Shown: positions 43,970 to 52,971, counted from the stretch's first letter. The stretch: DNA of 64,000 nucleotides from an uncultured Lachnospiraceae bacterium (GCA_910578085.1 CAJTPM010000007.1:99098-163097); one strand, 5' to 3'. Numbers and translations are program-made. Notes: a model not told the origin generated them from the letters alone.

Positions 43970-45337
43970 ATGATGCAAAGAAAAAAAGTGAAAAAGTTTC
44001 TCAGTTTAGTAGTTATGCTGGCGGCTATGTCGTCAGTATTGACAGGATGTGGATCCTCTGCGGAGCAGACAGCGCCGACACAGGAATCAGACAGCGCTGT
44101 TGAGGCAGAAAGCAAGGAAGATAATGCGGCTGTTGCGGCAGACGGAGAGAAAGTGGAATTAAGGTTTTTATTATGGGGAAACCAGAAAGAAATTGAGTAC
44201 AGGGAAAAATGGACGAACCAGTTTAATGAGGCAAATGATAGAATACATGTTACTCTGGAAGCGATTCCCGAGGGATTTCATGATAAACTGACATTGCAGA
44301 TATCATCTGATACGTTGGCTGACATGGTAATGATCGCCGGCGACTTTGGCGGCGAGTATTTTAAAGAGGGATTGTTTACTCCTTTGGATTCCTATATTGA
44401 GGCGGATGGATTGCAGGATGTATGGGTAGACGGCGTCATGGACGGGTTATCTTATAATGGCAGCGTTTATGCAGCGCCCACATCATTCAATGCGGCGTTT
44501 ATTTTCTATAATAAAACAATGTTCGAGGAAAATAATGTGCCTCTTCCGACAAATGACTGGACGGAGGAAGACTTTATGGCTGCTGCAAAAGCATTAACAA
44601 AAGGCGAGGGAGAGGATAAAGTATGGGGGATCGATCTTTCCTCATGGTGGTCCTACGAACTTGCGAGAAATCTGTATGACGGATATAAAGCCTGGGATTG
44701 GGAAAGCGGGACGATGACCGCAGATACGCAGGGATACCGGGACGGCCTTGCGTTCTTAACAGATCTGTATCAGGTTGATCAGGTTTCTCCAACACCGACA
44801 ATGGCGGCTGATATCGGCGGGACATTTGAGACAGGAAAATTTGCCATGACAGTGGGGGCGGCCTGGGATATGGAAAGCTTTAATTCAGCAATCGGTGATA
44901 ATTTTGAATGGGATATCGTAACATTCCCTTCGAATCCGACATACGGACAGTGGAGATCGCCGTTATGGACAACTGCGATAGGTATTTCAGAGAAAACACC
45001 TTATAAAGATGAGGCGTGGGAATACATAAAATATATGGCTGCAAGCGAAGAAGTGCAGGGAGAAATGGAAAATATCGGATTACCTACGCTGAAATCGATC
45101 TGTGAGGATGAAGCATTTATGACATCCATACCGGACGGCTGGAAACCTTTCAATAAACAGGTATACTTTGACGCGTTGGATTACTCTGTGGATGGTGTGG
45201 TATTGAATGAAATTAAGGACGAGATCATAAAAGTAGAGTGCGAGCTGTTATTTGCAGGCGAGCAGGATCTTGATACGACATTGGAAAATATACAGACCAA
45301 AGGACAATTAAAGTTAGACAGAATGAAGGAAGAATGA
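43970..45337 (+). CDS. Oligosaccharide-binding lipoprotein (family 1 extracellular solute-binding protein)
   Basis: A 455-residue lipoprotein with basic start RKKVKK, hydrophobic core and lipobox LTGC, then a linker of about 40 residues (Glu/Ala/Ser rich) and a SBP_bac_1 domain (about 65-450), beginning VELRFLLWGNQKEIEYREKW. This family binds oligosaccharides for importers with MalF/MalG-like permeases, the two genes downstream. GGAGGG precedes the start; ATG 43970 and 43973 are both possible. Given the GH35 genes on both sides, a beta-galactoside is the likely ligand. Confidence 0.88.
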   Translation: MMQRKKVKKFLSLVVMLAAMSSVLTGCGSSAEQTAPTQESDSAVEAESKEDNAAVAADGEKVELRFLLWGNQKEIEYREKWTNQFNEANDRIHVTLEAIPEGFHDKLTLQISSDTLADMVMIAGDFGGEYFKEGLFTPLDSYIEADGLQDVWVDGVMDGLSYNGSVYAAPTSFNAAFIFYNKTMFEENNVPLPTNDWTEEDFMAAAKALTKGEGEDKVWGIDLSSWWSYELARNLYDGYKAWDWESGTMTADTQGYRDGLAFLTDLYQVDQVSPTPTMAADIGGTFETGKFAMTVGAAWDMESFNSAIGDNFEWDIVTFPSNPTYGQWRSPLWTTAIGISEKTPYKDEAWEYIKYMAASEEVQGEMENIGLPTLKSICEDEAFMTSIPDGWKPFNKQVYFDALDYSVDGVVLNEIKDEIIKVECELLFAGEQDLDTTLENIQTKGQLKLDRMKEE

Positions 45338-45354
45338 AGCTGGCTTAATGCTCC

Positions 45355-45375
45355 GGTACCCTGTTACAGGGTACC
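45355..45375 (+). terminator. Intra-operon hairpin between binding-protein and permease genes
   Basis: GGTACCCTG and CAGGGTACC form a perfect 9-bp stem over a TTA loop. There is no T run, so it may protect the upstream mRNA or attenuate weakly, raising the level of the binding protein. Confidence 0.65.
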
Positions 45376-45417
45376 AGAATTGATAAGAGGCATTTTATTT
45401 AGCGGGAAAGGAAAAAT

Positions 45418-46296
45418 ATGAAGCAGACAAAAAAGCAGACAAAATATTTCTACATGTTTATTTCGCCATGGCTGGCAGGCTTTTTTTTGCTGACATTTAT
45501 ACCATTAGCATATTCCATATATTTATCGTTCACACAGTATAACGGGCTTTCAGCGCCGGAGTTAATCGGCATCAGAAATTATTCGGACATTTTATTCCAT
45601 GATGATTTGTTTCGAAAAAGTCTGATAAACTCTTTTGTGTATGCAATTATCGCGGTGCCGTCGAGCCTTGTTTTAGCCTTGCTTATTGCCTTTTTATTGT
45701 CAAAGGAGTCTAAGACCAGCAATTTGTTCCAGATTGTTTTCTTTTTTCCTTCCATAGCAGCGGGAGCAGCAGTTTATACTGTTATAAAACTTCTGCTGCG
45801 GGGGGAAGGAGGACTGATCAATTATCTGTTATCACTTTTTGGCATAAAAGGCCCCAACTGGCTGACAGATTCGAAGTGGGCGATGATAGCGCTTGCTATT
45901 GCAAACTTGATATTTTGCGGTCAGCAGATGCTGATTTTTCTGGCGGGGATTAAACAGATTCCGGTCTCCTACTATGAGGCGGCGAAGATTGACGGGGCAG
46001 GGAGTGTAAAATGCTTTTTCAAAATAACGCTTCCTCTGATTTCAAATGTTTTTGTATTTAATCTGGTCATGGGAATTATCAATGCCCTCCAGATTTTTGT
46101 ACAGCCGCTGATCATGACAGGCGGAGGACCATTTAAAAAGACCTATATGTATGGAATGTATATTTATGACAGTGGTTTTAGCTTTGGCAGATTTGGCTAT
46201 GCGGCATCTCTTGCATGGATCATGTATCTGATTATTCTGTTTATCAGCATGGTTATACTGAAATCTCTGCAAAAGATGATGAATTATGAAGATTAA
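45418..46296 (+). CDS. Sugar ABC transporter permease, MalF/UgpA type
   Basis: A 292-residue permease with six membrane helices. The conserved ATPase-docking loop EAAKIDGAGSVKCFFKITLPL is near residues 190-210. It pairs with the next gene and overlaps it slightly if its longer start is used. AAAGGAAAA precedes the ATG. No ATPase gene is in the locus, so a shared MsmK-type ATPase encoded elsewhere probably drives it, as is common in Firmicutes. Confidence 0.9.
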   Translation: MKQTKKQTKYFYMFISPWLAGFFLLTFIPLAYSIYLSFTQYNGLSAPELIGIRNYSDILFHDDLFRKSLINSFVYAIIAVPSSLVLALLIAFLLSKESKTSNLFQIVFFFPSIAAGAAVYTVIKLLLRGEGGLINYLLSLFGIKGPNWLTDSKWAMIALAIANLIFCGQQMLIFLAGIKQIPVSYYEAAKIDGAGSVKCFFKITLPLISNVFVFNLVMGIINALQIFVQPLIMTGGGPFKKTYMYGMYIYDSGFSFGRFGYAASLAWIMYLIILFISMVILKSLQKMMNYED

Positions 46297-46306
46297 GGGG
46301 GAATGT

Positions 46307-47149
46307 ATGTTTAAGAAGAGCAAATTTGCAGTCTGGCTTATTATATGTGTGGTAATGGGATTTGTATTCATACTGCCATTTTTCTGGATGATTTCAACAT
46401 CATTAATGGGAACAGAGCAAATCGTAAAATATCCCCCGGACTTTATTCCGTGCCCGGTAACTTTACGTTCCTTTCAATATATTTTTGAAAGTACAGACTT
46501 TTTTATATATTTAAAGAACAGTTGCATTATTACGACATTAAACATTGTGGGGACATTAGTGAGCACTACGCTGGTGGCTTACGGGTTTGCAAAATATGAT
46601 GCTCCTTTGAAAAAATTGTGGTTTACAATTTTGATGTCCACTATGATGATACCATATTTTGTAACGATCATACCTTTATATAATATCTATGTAAAATTAA
46701 AACTGGTAAATACGATCGTTCCATTGGTGCTTCCTAATATATTGGCGGGGAGCGGGTTCAGTATTTTTCTGCTGCATCAGTTTTTCAAGACATTTCCAAG
46801 GGAAATTGAGGAATCAGCCAGGATAGATGGATGCAGCGAGCTGAAGATTTTATTTAAAATTGTGCTGCCCAATTGTACGGCTGTTTTGTTTGTAGTTGCA
46901 ATATTTATGTTTGTCTGGACATGGAATGACTATTTTGGACCTGTTATATTTTTGAATGATCAGAAAAAGTATACCTTGCCGGTTGGACTGGTATTTTTAA
47001 GTAAATCCATAAACGGTTACAAGGATGCGCTTGATCAGGGACCGGTTATGGCGATGTCATTATTGACGGTGTTGCCAATTATGATATTATATTGTTGTTT
47101 CCAGAAATATTTTATCAAAGGTATTGTGGACAGCGGATTAAAAGGATAG
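46307..47149 (+). CDS. Sugar ABC transporter permease, MalG/UgpE type
   Basis: A 280-residue permease with six membrane helices and the docking loop EESARIDGCSELKILFKIVL at about 175-195. The ATG at 46307 is chosen because GGGGGA lies immediately before it; an upstream ATG at 46286 would overlap the previous gene. It ends ahead of a 9-bp inverted repeat and the LacI gene. Confidence 0.9.
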   Translation: MFKKSKFAVWLIICVVMGFVFILPFFWMISTSLMGTEQIVKYPPDFIPCPVTLRSFQYIFESTDFFIYLKNSCIITTLNIVGTLVSTTLVAYGFAKYDAPLKKLWFTILMSTMMIPYFVTIIPLYNIYVKLKLVNTIVPLVLPNILAGSGFSIFLLHQFFKTFPREIEESARIDGCSELKILFKIVLPNCTAVLFVVAIFMFVWTWNDYFGPVIFLNDQKKYTLPVGLVFLSKSINGYKDALDQGPVMAMSLLTVLPIMILYCCFQKYFIKGIVDSGLKG

Positions 47150-47153
47150 GAGA

Positions 47154-47189
47154 TTCAGAATGGTATGATTTGATAGAGGGCATTCTGAA
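47154..47189. repeat. Inverted repeat between the permease and LacI genes
   Basis: TTCAGAATG (47154-47162) and CATTCTGAA (47181-47189) are exact complements 18 bases apart. The right arm ends 11 bases before the LacI start and could hide its ribosome site or serve as an autoregulatory operator. Confidence 0.55.
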
Positions 47190-47200
47190 AGAACGTTTGG

Positions 47201-48214
47201 ATGAGTGAAAAGATAACGATTGTTGAAATTGCGAAATTAGCGAATGTTTCGACTGCTACGGTTTCCAGAATTATAAATAACACTGGAAAAGTAAATGAAG
47301 AAAAAAAGAAGAAAGTACTGGAATTGATCGAGAAATATCATTATAAGCCCAATATGATTGCCAAGGCACTGCAATCAAGCAAGTCCAGTACGGTAGGATT
47401 TATTGTTCCCCATATTAACAGCCCTTTTTATGCTCAGATTTTTTATGAGACGGAACTTATCGCGCGAGAAGAAGGATATACATTGATATTATGTAATTCT
47501 GAGTCGGATAAACATCACGAGAGCAGTATCTTAAATACGCTGATATCGACCAATGTCAGGGCGATCGTTTTTATGGGCGGGCGTCTTGACGATATGGAAA
47601 GCGCTAAAAAGTATATCAGGGAACTTGAGACAATTAATGAAGAAATACCAGTTATTGCAGGGGTCAATGTGCCGGGTTTAAAGTGCATACAAATATTTCA
47701 GGAACAGGAAAACAGTACAAAAAAGCTGTTGGAACATCTATCCGGTCTGGGATATAAGGATGTCGCGTTGTTGGGTGGATATTTCAATGTCAGGACCACC
47801 GAGAAGCGGCGGGAAGAGATTCTGGAAAATGCGGATCATTATGGAATAACGATACGCAGGGAGATCATTGACAGCGACTATTCTGTGGAGGGCGGTAATA
47901 TCGCGATGCAGGAAATGTTAAAATGCGATAAACTGCCGCAGGCAATTATCTGTATCAATGATTTAGTTGCAATAGGTGTACTGAGCGAGGCGAATAAGAA
48001 TCATTTAAAGGTTCCGGAAGATATTGCAATTGTGGGATATGATAATCTGGATATATCAAAATTTGTCTATCCGGGAATTACGACGATAGGAAGTAATTAT
48101 AAGGCATATGCAAGAGTTATCGTTGATACAATAAAAGAGATTGATCAACTTGACGCAGATACAAAAATAGCAATACCGACAGAGTTGATCATCAGAGGAA
48201 CTACGAAACGATAG
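47201..48214 (+). CDS. LacI-family transcriptional regulator
   Basis: A 337-residue repressor with helix-turn-helix and hinge (TIVEIAKLANVSTATVSRII and YKPNMIAKALQSSKSSTVGF) and an effector domain ending IVGYDNLDISKFVYPGITTI. It lies in the importer operon between the permease and second GH35-like gene, so it probably controls this operon through the AAACGTTT site at 43919. Its start has a weak ribosome site (AACGTTTGG region), consistent with low repressor levels. Confidence 0.88.
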   Translation: MSEKITIVEIAKLANVSTATVSRIINNTGKVNEEKKKKVLELIEKYHYKPNMIAKALQSSKSSTVGFIVPHINSPFYAQIFYETELIAREEGYTLILCNSESDKHHESSILNTLISTNVRAIVFMGGRLDDMESAKKYIRELETINEEIPVIAGVNVPGLKCIQIFQEQENSTKKLLEHLSGLGYKDVALLGGYFNVRTTEKRREEILENADHYGITIRREIIDSDYSVEGGNIAMQEMLKCDKLPQAIICINDLVAIGVLSEANKNHLKVPEDIAIVGYDNLDISKFVYPGITTIGSNYKAYARVIVDTIKEIDQLDADTKIAIPTELIIRGTTKR

Positions 48215-48226
48215 GCAGAGGTTATT

Positions 48227-49807
48227 ATGAATAGTTTACCTGGAATCATGAAAAGGAATAATGGATTTACCTTTATGGTGAATAACAGGCCGTTTATATT
48301 GCTGGCGGCTGAAACCCATAATTCTGCGGGAACATCAAGGGAATATATGGTAAGTGTCTGGAAAAAGCTGGAGGAACTGAACTGCAATACGGTATTGGTT
48401 CCGATACCCTGGGAATCCATAGAGCCGCGGGAGGATTATTTTGATTTTGCACTGGTAGAAGAGCTGATAAATGGTGCACGGAAGCATAATAAAAAATTAG
48501 TATTCCTTTGGTTTGGAACCTGGAAAAATGGTCATTCAACTTATGTGCCATCCTGGATCAAGACAGACCTCACGAGATTCCCGAGAACAGAAAATGAATA
48601 TGGAATAAGATCCAGGACACTTAGCATGTTTGGGAGCGGTATTTTAGAAACGGAATTAAAAAGCTTTAGAAAGCTGATACAGTATATTAAAAAAACGGAT
48701 GAAGGCCAGCAGACAGTCATTGCATTACAAATTGAAAACGAAGTGGGTATTTTAGATGCGGCGAGAGATTTTTCCGCTGCGGCGGCAGAAGCCTTTGAGA
48801 AAAATGTACCGGTTGAACTACTGGAGCATTTCAGGAAAACAGAGAATGATTTTTTTATACAAATGATAAAGCGGTCGGAACATACTTCCGATCAATCCTG
48901 GCAGGGAATGTTCGGGGAAGTTGCGGGCGAAGTATTTATGTGCTGGCATTATGCGAGGTATCTCAATGAGTTGGCCGCAGTCGCAAAAGAGAGTTATGCA
49001 CTGCCTGTGTTCACCAATGTCTGGTTAAATGAAACGGATGACGAAAAGCCCGGTTTCTATCCATGCGGAGGCCCGATCCCGGAAATGATCGATGTATGGA
49101 AAAGGGGAGCGCCCTGCCTGGATTTCATAGCGCCTGACATTTATACCTTTGAATTTGACAAATTTGCCGGTTTATACACAAGGGATGACAATCCTCTTTT
49201 TATAGCGGAAACAAGAAGGGATAAATGGGCGGCCGCCAATTTATATACGGCCATAGGGAAATATAATGCGCTGTGCTATTCTCCTTTTGGTGCGGAAAGC
49301 GTTGGCGAGAATAAATCATTTATTACACAAAAAATGCATACAGATTCTGCCGATAAGAATGTGTCAAGTGAACTGGTAAAAGAATATTTATCTCAAAGCT
49401 ATAAGCTGCTGGGAAATATGATGCCGATTATTTCGGAATATTACGGGACGGATAAAATGACTGGCTTTTCACAGGACGAAAGCCGTATGTCAAAACAGAT
49501 CAAACTGGGCAAATATCAGATTTCGATAGAATTTTATCACCGGATCGACGACGAAAATGAATTTATCCCTGCGGCAGGAATCATAATGGAAAGAGACGAA
49601 AATGAGCTGATTTTTGCGGGATATGGATACAGAGCATATCTTAATACCGTGAATCCGGGAAAACAACTGGATTTTTTATCATTGGAAAAAGGCTTCTTTG
49701 ATGAAGAAGCCAATTGGGTTAACTATATGGATTTAAATGGAGATGAGCAGCATATCCAGATGGAAGAAAAGGTAACGATATTAAAGGCTGTTTTCTATGA
49801 ATTTTAG
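48227..49807 (+). CDS. GH35-type beta-galactosidase with DUF5597-like C-terminus
   Basis: A 526-residue protein without signal peptide. The GH35 barrel begins KRNNGFTFMVNNRPFILLAA, with LNCNTVLVPIPWESIEPRE and the acid/base Glu172 in IENEVG; a likely nucleophile is in LFIAETRRDKW (near residue 330). The C-terminal part resembles the DUF5597 extension of GH35 enzymes such as the xyloglucan beta-galactosidase Bgl35A. It differs strongly from the other GH35 enzyme in the locus, suggesting different linkages. It is co-directional with the LacI gene, 12 bases apart. Confidence 0.8.
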   Translation: MNSLPGIMKRNNGFTFMVNNRPFILLAAETHNSAGTSREYMVSVWKKLEELNCNTVLVPIPWESIEPREDYFDFALVEELINGARKHNKKLVFLWFGTWKNGHSTYVPSWIKTDLTRFPRTENEYGIRSRTLSMFGSGILETELKSFRKLIQYIKKTDEGQQTVIALQIENEVGILDAARDFSAAAAEAFEKNVPVELLEHFRKTENDFFIQMIKRSEHTSDQSWQGMFGEVAGEVFMCWHYARYLNELAAVAKESYALPVFTNVWLNETDDEKPGFYPCGGPIPEMIDVWKRGAPCLDFIAPDIYTFEFDKFAGLYTRDDNPLFIAETRRDKWAAANLYTAIGKYNALCYSPFGAESVGENKSFITQKMHTDSADKNVSSELVKEYLSQSYKLLGNMMPIISEYYGTDKMTGFSQDESRMSKQIKLGKYQISIEFYHRIDDENEFIPAAGIIMERDENELIFAGYGYRAYLNTVNPGKQLDFLSLEKGFFDEEANWVNYMDLNGDEQHIQMEEKVTILKAVFYEF

Positions 49808-49813
49808 CCCGTC

Positions 49814-50830
49814 TTAAACGCTTTCCTCCCAGGCGGCGACTTTCTCATAATAACAGAACAGTTCCGCCGGCATTTTCATTGTATCCGGTGCGACCGCCGT
49901 CTGGATCGCACATCCCTTTAAGGGCAGGCCGTGGACTCCTGTTTTCCGATCGGGTTTCAAATGCATCAGAAAGAAAACAGCGCTTCCATTACCGCATTCG
50001 GGATAAGAGTTCAAATATTCTCTGGCATAAAACTGCAGGCTGTAATCTTTGCTGCACTCGTACTCTATCCCGAAATAGCACATCCCCTTGGGACAGCTTT
50101 CTTCAAGCGCCCTGTAACAGTGCTCTTTTACTTCCTGTAGCTGTTCCGGCGTCACTTTTTTAACATATCGGGGATCGTTAAACTGCCTTTCGCTATCTTC
50201 CCACACATCGATTAAAGTAACCCGGTTGATATGACACCACACCTTATCTCCCATGTGATCCGTAAAACAGAGGGAGCGAGCTTTTCCCACTATAAACGTA
50301 ACAGACTTTTCAAGAAGATGCCTGACAGAGTCAGGGTGATGAAGGATGGTGATGGGCATGTCCGGGGTATACTTTGGCAGTCTTTTTAAATTGGCCGCTG
50401 TCAGCGAAACTAACTGTAAATGATTCCAATCCTCATTTTTCAGCCAGTCAGGCGGATTCCATCCGGCACGCATCATATCGATAAACAGCGTGATGGTCCG
50501 GTAATCCTGCTCGGAATATTTCAGAGAACCGCCGCTGCCGCCCTGCATCTTTATCTTCTTATCACCCAGCTGAAATTCGCGGCAATGCAGATAACTGTTG
50601 AAACCCTGATCGCCCTGCTCCTTCAACTGCCTGCGCTGCCGGACAGACCTCCGCCTCACGGGACGAGCCCGCTCTTTTTCCAGAAACGGCTCCAGAATAT
50701 GAAGCTGAACTGTACGCCCCGAACTCATGCCGACAATGTGATATTTTTGCCCGTCCCGTTCTATGGTTTTCCCGATCACAAGGACTTTCTGATATTCATT
50801 TGGAATCTCTTCCAGATAGGATAATTGCAT
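49814..50830 (-). CDS. Hypothetical protein of 338 residues
   Basis: I do not recognise this protein. It is soluble, without signal or membrane segments. The first 55 residues look like a small beta domain (SYLEEIPNEYQKVLVIGKTI), followed by a basic stretch RPVRRRSVRQRRQLKEQ and a larger mixed domain containing DYRTITLFIDMMRAGWNPPDW, NRVTLIDVWEDSERQF and a cysteine-rich late part (CYRALEESCPKGMCYFG). AAAGGAGAGG precedes the ATG. It is convergent with the GH35-like gene and lies outside the phage gene run, with 170 bases between them; it may be chromosomal flank or a cargo gene of the prophage. Confidence 0.55.
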   Translation of the reverse strand: MQLSYLEEIPNEYQKVLVIGKTIERDGQKYHIVGMSSGRTVQLHILEPFLEKERARPVRRRSVRQRRQLKEQGDQGFNSYLHCREFQLGDKKIKMQGGSGGSLKYSEQDYRTITLFIDMMRAGWNPPDWLKNEDWNHLQLVSLTAANLKRLPKYTPDMPITILHHPDSVRHLLEKSVTFIVGKARSLCFTDHMGDKVWCHINRVTLIDVWEDSERQFNDPRYVKKVTPEQLQEVKEHCYRALEESCPKGMCYFGIEYECSKDYSLQFYAREYLNSYPECGNGSAVFFLMHLKPDRKTGVHGLPLKGCAIQTAVAPDTMKMPAELFCYYEKVAAWEESV

Positions 50831-50922
50831 AGCCTCTCCTTTATTCTGTATCGTTCATTAGTTCCACACAAATTATATAAATAAAATCCAAAAATCCTGT
50901 ATTTAAGCCATTTATCAGCTCA

Positions 50923-50954
50923 AATGTAGGAATAAGCAAGAAATAATCTACATT
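50923..50954. repeat. Inverted repeat between the prophage and chromosomal genes
   Basis: AATGTAG and CTACATT are separated by 18 bases in AT-rich DNA downstream of the last phage gene. It may be a weak terminator for phage transcription or part of the junction; no matching direct repeat marking an attachment site can be identified in the window. Confidence 0.35.
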
Positions 50955-51003
50955 GAACTACTCCTAACGACTTCATTGTACCACTAATTTTCGGTTTCGC
51001 CAA

Positions 51004-51318
51004 TTACGAAATGGTAACGGTTTTCCCGCCAAAATCGTTGTCCGTTTCATGGTAACTGACTACGCCACCACTTTCGGAAATTTTCTTCAGTTCCTCTGAA
51101 ATTTTGGCAGAACTCCAAGTAGACTCTTCTGAAACTTCTTCATCTGAGAGCAGACTTTCAGGAGAACCTTTTAAGCTTTCAAGCCATTCCTGTTCTGTTC
51201 CAGTATAGCCATTATCCACCGCTATTTCGTAAGGACTTTTTCCTTTAAGAGCACCCGCTCCTTTAAGACTCTCTTCCGTGTATTTGCGGGAGAGAGCGTA
51301 AGCCTGATTTCCTGTCAT
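51004..51318 (-). CDS. Small phage tail-appendage protein
   Basis: A 104-residue protein. Residues 1-45 are helical and carry LKGKSPYEIAVDNGYTGTEQ, the KSAYEIAV-type module found in many Firmicute tail-fibre and baseplate proteins. The C-terminus ends HETDNDFGGKTVTIS, which closely resembles the end of the 197-residue protein encoded at 51830-52423. It is the last gene of the phage late operon here. A role at the tail tip is inferred from this shared modularity. Confidence 0.6.
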   Translation of the reverse strand: MTGNQAYALSRKYTEESLKGAGALKGKSPYEIAVDNGYTGTEQEWLESLKGSPESLLSDEEVSEESTWSSAKISEELKKISESGGVVSYHETDNDFGGKTVTIS

Positions 51319-51333
51319 GTCTCACTCCTCCCA

Positions 51334-51546
51334 TCAAATAATATTCCAAGACTTGGTCGGTCTATGGTATTCAGCGTATTCCCCGGTATCTAAAATCATC
51401 ACAGATGAACCGCTTGCCAAATCATCATCTTTCGGAAGATCGCCAAAATCTGCTTTGAAACACTGGTATTCTCTTTTCCATCTGTCAACGTTATCGGACT
51501 GATGAATAGCTTTCACAGCGCCAACACACTCGATACTGTTTCCCAT
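51334..51546 (-). CDS. Small phage protein of unknown function
   Basis: A 70-residue soluble protein (MGNSIECVGAVKAIHQSDNV, then KREYQCFKADFGDLPKDDDL) in the run of small tail genes, with GGAGG upstream of its start. No family is recognised. Spacing to its neighbours is 15 bases on each side, typical of a phage late operon. Confidence 0.55.
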   Translation of the reverse strand: MGNSIECVGAVKAIHQSDNVDRWKREYQCFKADFGDLPKDDDLASGSSVMILDTGEYAEYHRPTKSWNII

Positions 51547-51561
51547 AATGCGACCTCCTTC

Positions 51562-51825
51562 CTATACTTTTCGGTACACTGTCTTACTCCAGATTGTTCC
51601 CCCGGAATCATCGAGAATCCTTTCCCCATCTGAATCCTGTAATTCATGAAAGAATTTTTCTTCGTTAGGATAATCATCAAATGTCAAGATCCCCTGTTCC
51701 CCGTTGATGACTGTACCGTCTGCCTTGTGAGCTGTGTATCCTCTCCGAAGCACTTCAGGTACGACAGTGTCGTTTGTAAGGTCGATTAAAGTTTCGTTGC
51801 CGTAAACAACTTTATTTACTGCCAT
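51562..51825 (-). CDS. Small phage tail-appendage protein with repeated head module
   Basis: An 87-residue protein whose first 45 residues (VNKVVYGNETLIDLTNDTV, then GYTAHKADGTVINGE) repeat the head of the next protein (VNKVIYGGNTLVDLTSDTV, then ATAHDKSGAPIIGE). The module is widespread in siphovirus tail-fibre genes. The C-terminal half is different and ends IWSKTVYRKV. The two genes are probably duplicates with exchanged tails. Confidence 0.65.
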   Translation of the reverse strand: MAVNKVVYGNETLIDLTNDTVVPEVLRRGYTAHKADGTVINGEQGILTFDDYPNEEKFFHELQDSDGERILDDSGGTIWSKTVYRKV

Positions 51826-51829
51826 TTAA

Positions 51830-52423
51830 TCACCCCGCAATCGTTACCGTTTTACCTCCAGCAGCATTGTCTGTTTCTGTATATGGAATTGCAGCAACAG
51901 TGACCTGAGACAAACAGTTGAATTCGTTCTCTGTATCCGGAAGGATCGTCTGTTCTGTTTTTGCCGGTGTTACAGTCTTTGCCTGGGCCTTCATTCCTTC
52001 AGAACCAGACATTGAACCCTCTACGCCAAGAATTGTGATTCCTTCCCGAATATTCGCTGCGACAAGCTTCACCTGTTCTGTTGCATCAATCGAAACTTTT
52101 CCACTACCATCGTGATATCCTTTCGGAACAGTCACCTCTTGGGCGAGAGTCGTAATCTTCTCATTGATACCAGCATTATTCGGCATTGTTCCTTTTACCT
52201 TTACACCTCTGGCATAAGCAGTCTTCCCCGTAAGAATCTCAGCAACCGCCACATCGGCATCGGAAGTATCCGAATCAAAGGTACATTCGCCGATAATAGG
52301 CGCACCAGACTTATCATGAGCTGTTGCGTCTTTGAGAAGATGGGTGGAATCAACAGTATCACTCGTAAGGTCTACCAGAGTATTGCCGCCATAGATAACT
52401 TTATTTACATATTGATTAGCCAT
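51830..52423 (-). CDS. Phage tail-fibre-like protein
   Basis: A 197-residue beta-rich protein. The head module (residues 3-50) is shared with the 87-residue protein; the middle has LTGKTAYARGVKVKGTMPNN and VTVPKGYHDGSGKVSIDATE, short repeats of the type that bind or build fibre shafts; the end (YTETDNAAGGKTVTIAG) is shared with the 104-residue protein. It follows the holin gene, which is unusual for a fibre gene. A structural tail-tip role is the best guess. Confidence 0.65.
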   Translation of the reverse strand: MANQYVNKVIYGGNTLVDLTSDTVDSTHLLKDATAHDKSGAPIIGECTFDSDTSDADVAVAEILTGKTAYARGVKVKGTMPNNAGINEKITTLAQEVTVPKGYHDGSGKVSIDATEQVKLVAANIREGITILGVEGSMSGSEGMKAQAKTVTPAKTEQTILPDTENEFNCLSQVTVAAIPYTETDNAAGGKTVTIAG

Positions 52424-52443
52424 GTGTCAGCATCCTCCTTTAG

Positions 52444-52647
52444 TTAGTTGGTTTTGTTATAACTCGCCGTACTGATTCCCAAAAGAACTCCAAGGAAAGT
52501 ATCGACAGCCGTGATAGTACCGACTACCTGCTCCCCATAGGGAAGTCCCCAGATACCCGCCAATGCAAAATACAAAGTACCTGCCCCCGGAAGCAGAAAC
52601 TGTGCCACCCATTTTAACGCATCGTAAGTTTTGTTACTCATCTTCAT
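52444..52647 (-). CDS. Phage holin, r1t/Dp-1 type
   Basis: A 67-residue protein with two hydrophobic segments and the sequence KWVAQFLLPGAGTLYFALAG, then GIWGLPYGEQVVGTITAVDT and FLGVLLGISTASYN, which is characteristic of the Phage_r1t_holin family. It permeabilises the membrane at lysis. It overlaps the preceding gene by 14 bases; Met3 is an alternative start. An endolysin gene, usually next, is not found here. Confidence 0.88.
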   Translation of the reverse strand: MKMSNKTYDALKWVAQFLLPGAGTLYFALAGIWGLPYGEQVVGTITAVDTFLGVLLGISTASYNKTN

Positions 52648-52969
52648 GATTTGTTTCCTCCTTATATTGTGATTTGTGTATAGGTAGTTTATTTACCTCG
52701 TTCATAATTCGCTTGGCGGAGCCATTTCCGCCCATTTTTTCATAAGGCTTATAGAGATATTCGTAAAGATTTTCATACTCATCCGAAGTAATATATCCCC
52801 TCTCAATATAGGCCATGCCAAGATACATAATCCGGTCATGTCCAAGCCCTATAAGCATTTCTGTTTTTACGTCTTTCTTTTCAAGCCGTTTTGTTACATA
52901 GGCCCACAGCCCAGAAGACGCTAAGACTGAGCTAAAAATTGTAAGTAAGATTTGAAGCCAGGACTCCAT
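52634..52969 (-). CDS. Small membrane-anchored phage protein next to the holin
   Basis: A 111-residue protein with one N-terminal membrane helix (LQILLTIFSSVLASSGLWAY) and a helical soluble domain (IGLGHDRIMYLGMAYIERGY, then NLYEYLYKPYEKMGGNG). Such proteins precede the r1t-type holin in many Firmicute phages and are described as holin-like or minor structural proteins. It overlaps the holin and begins 2 bases after the reverse transcriptase stop. Confidence 0.65.
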   Translation of the reverse strand: MESWLQILLTIFSSVLASSGLWAYVTKRLEKKDVKTEMLIGLGHDRIMYLGMAYIERGYITSDEYENLYEYLYKPYEKMGGNGSAKRIMNEVNKLPIHKSQYKEETNHEDE

Positions 52970-52971
52970 GT

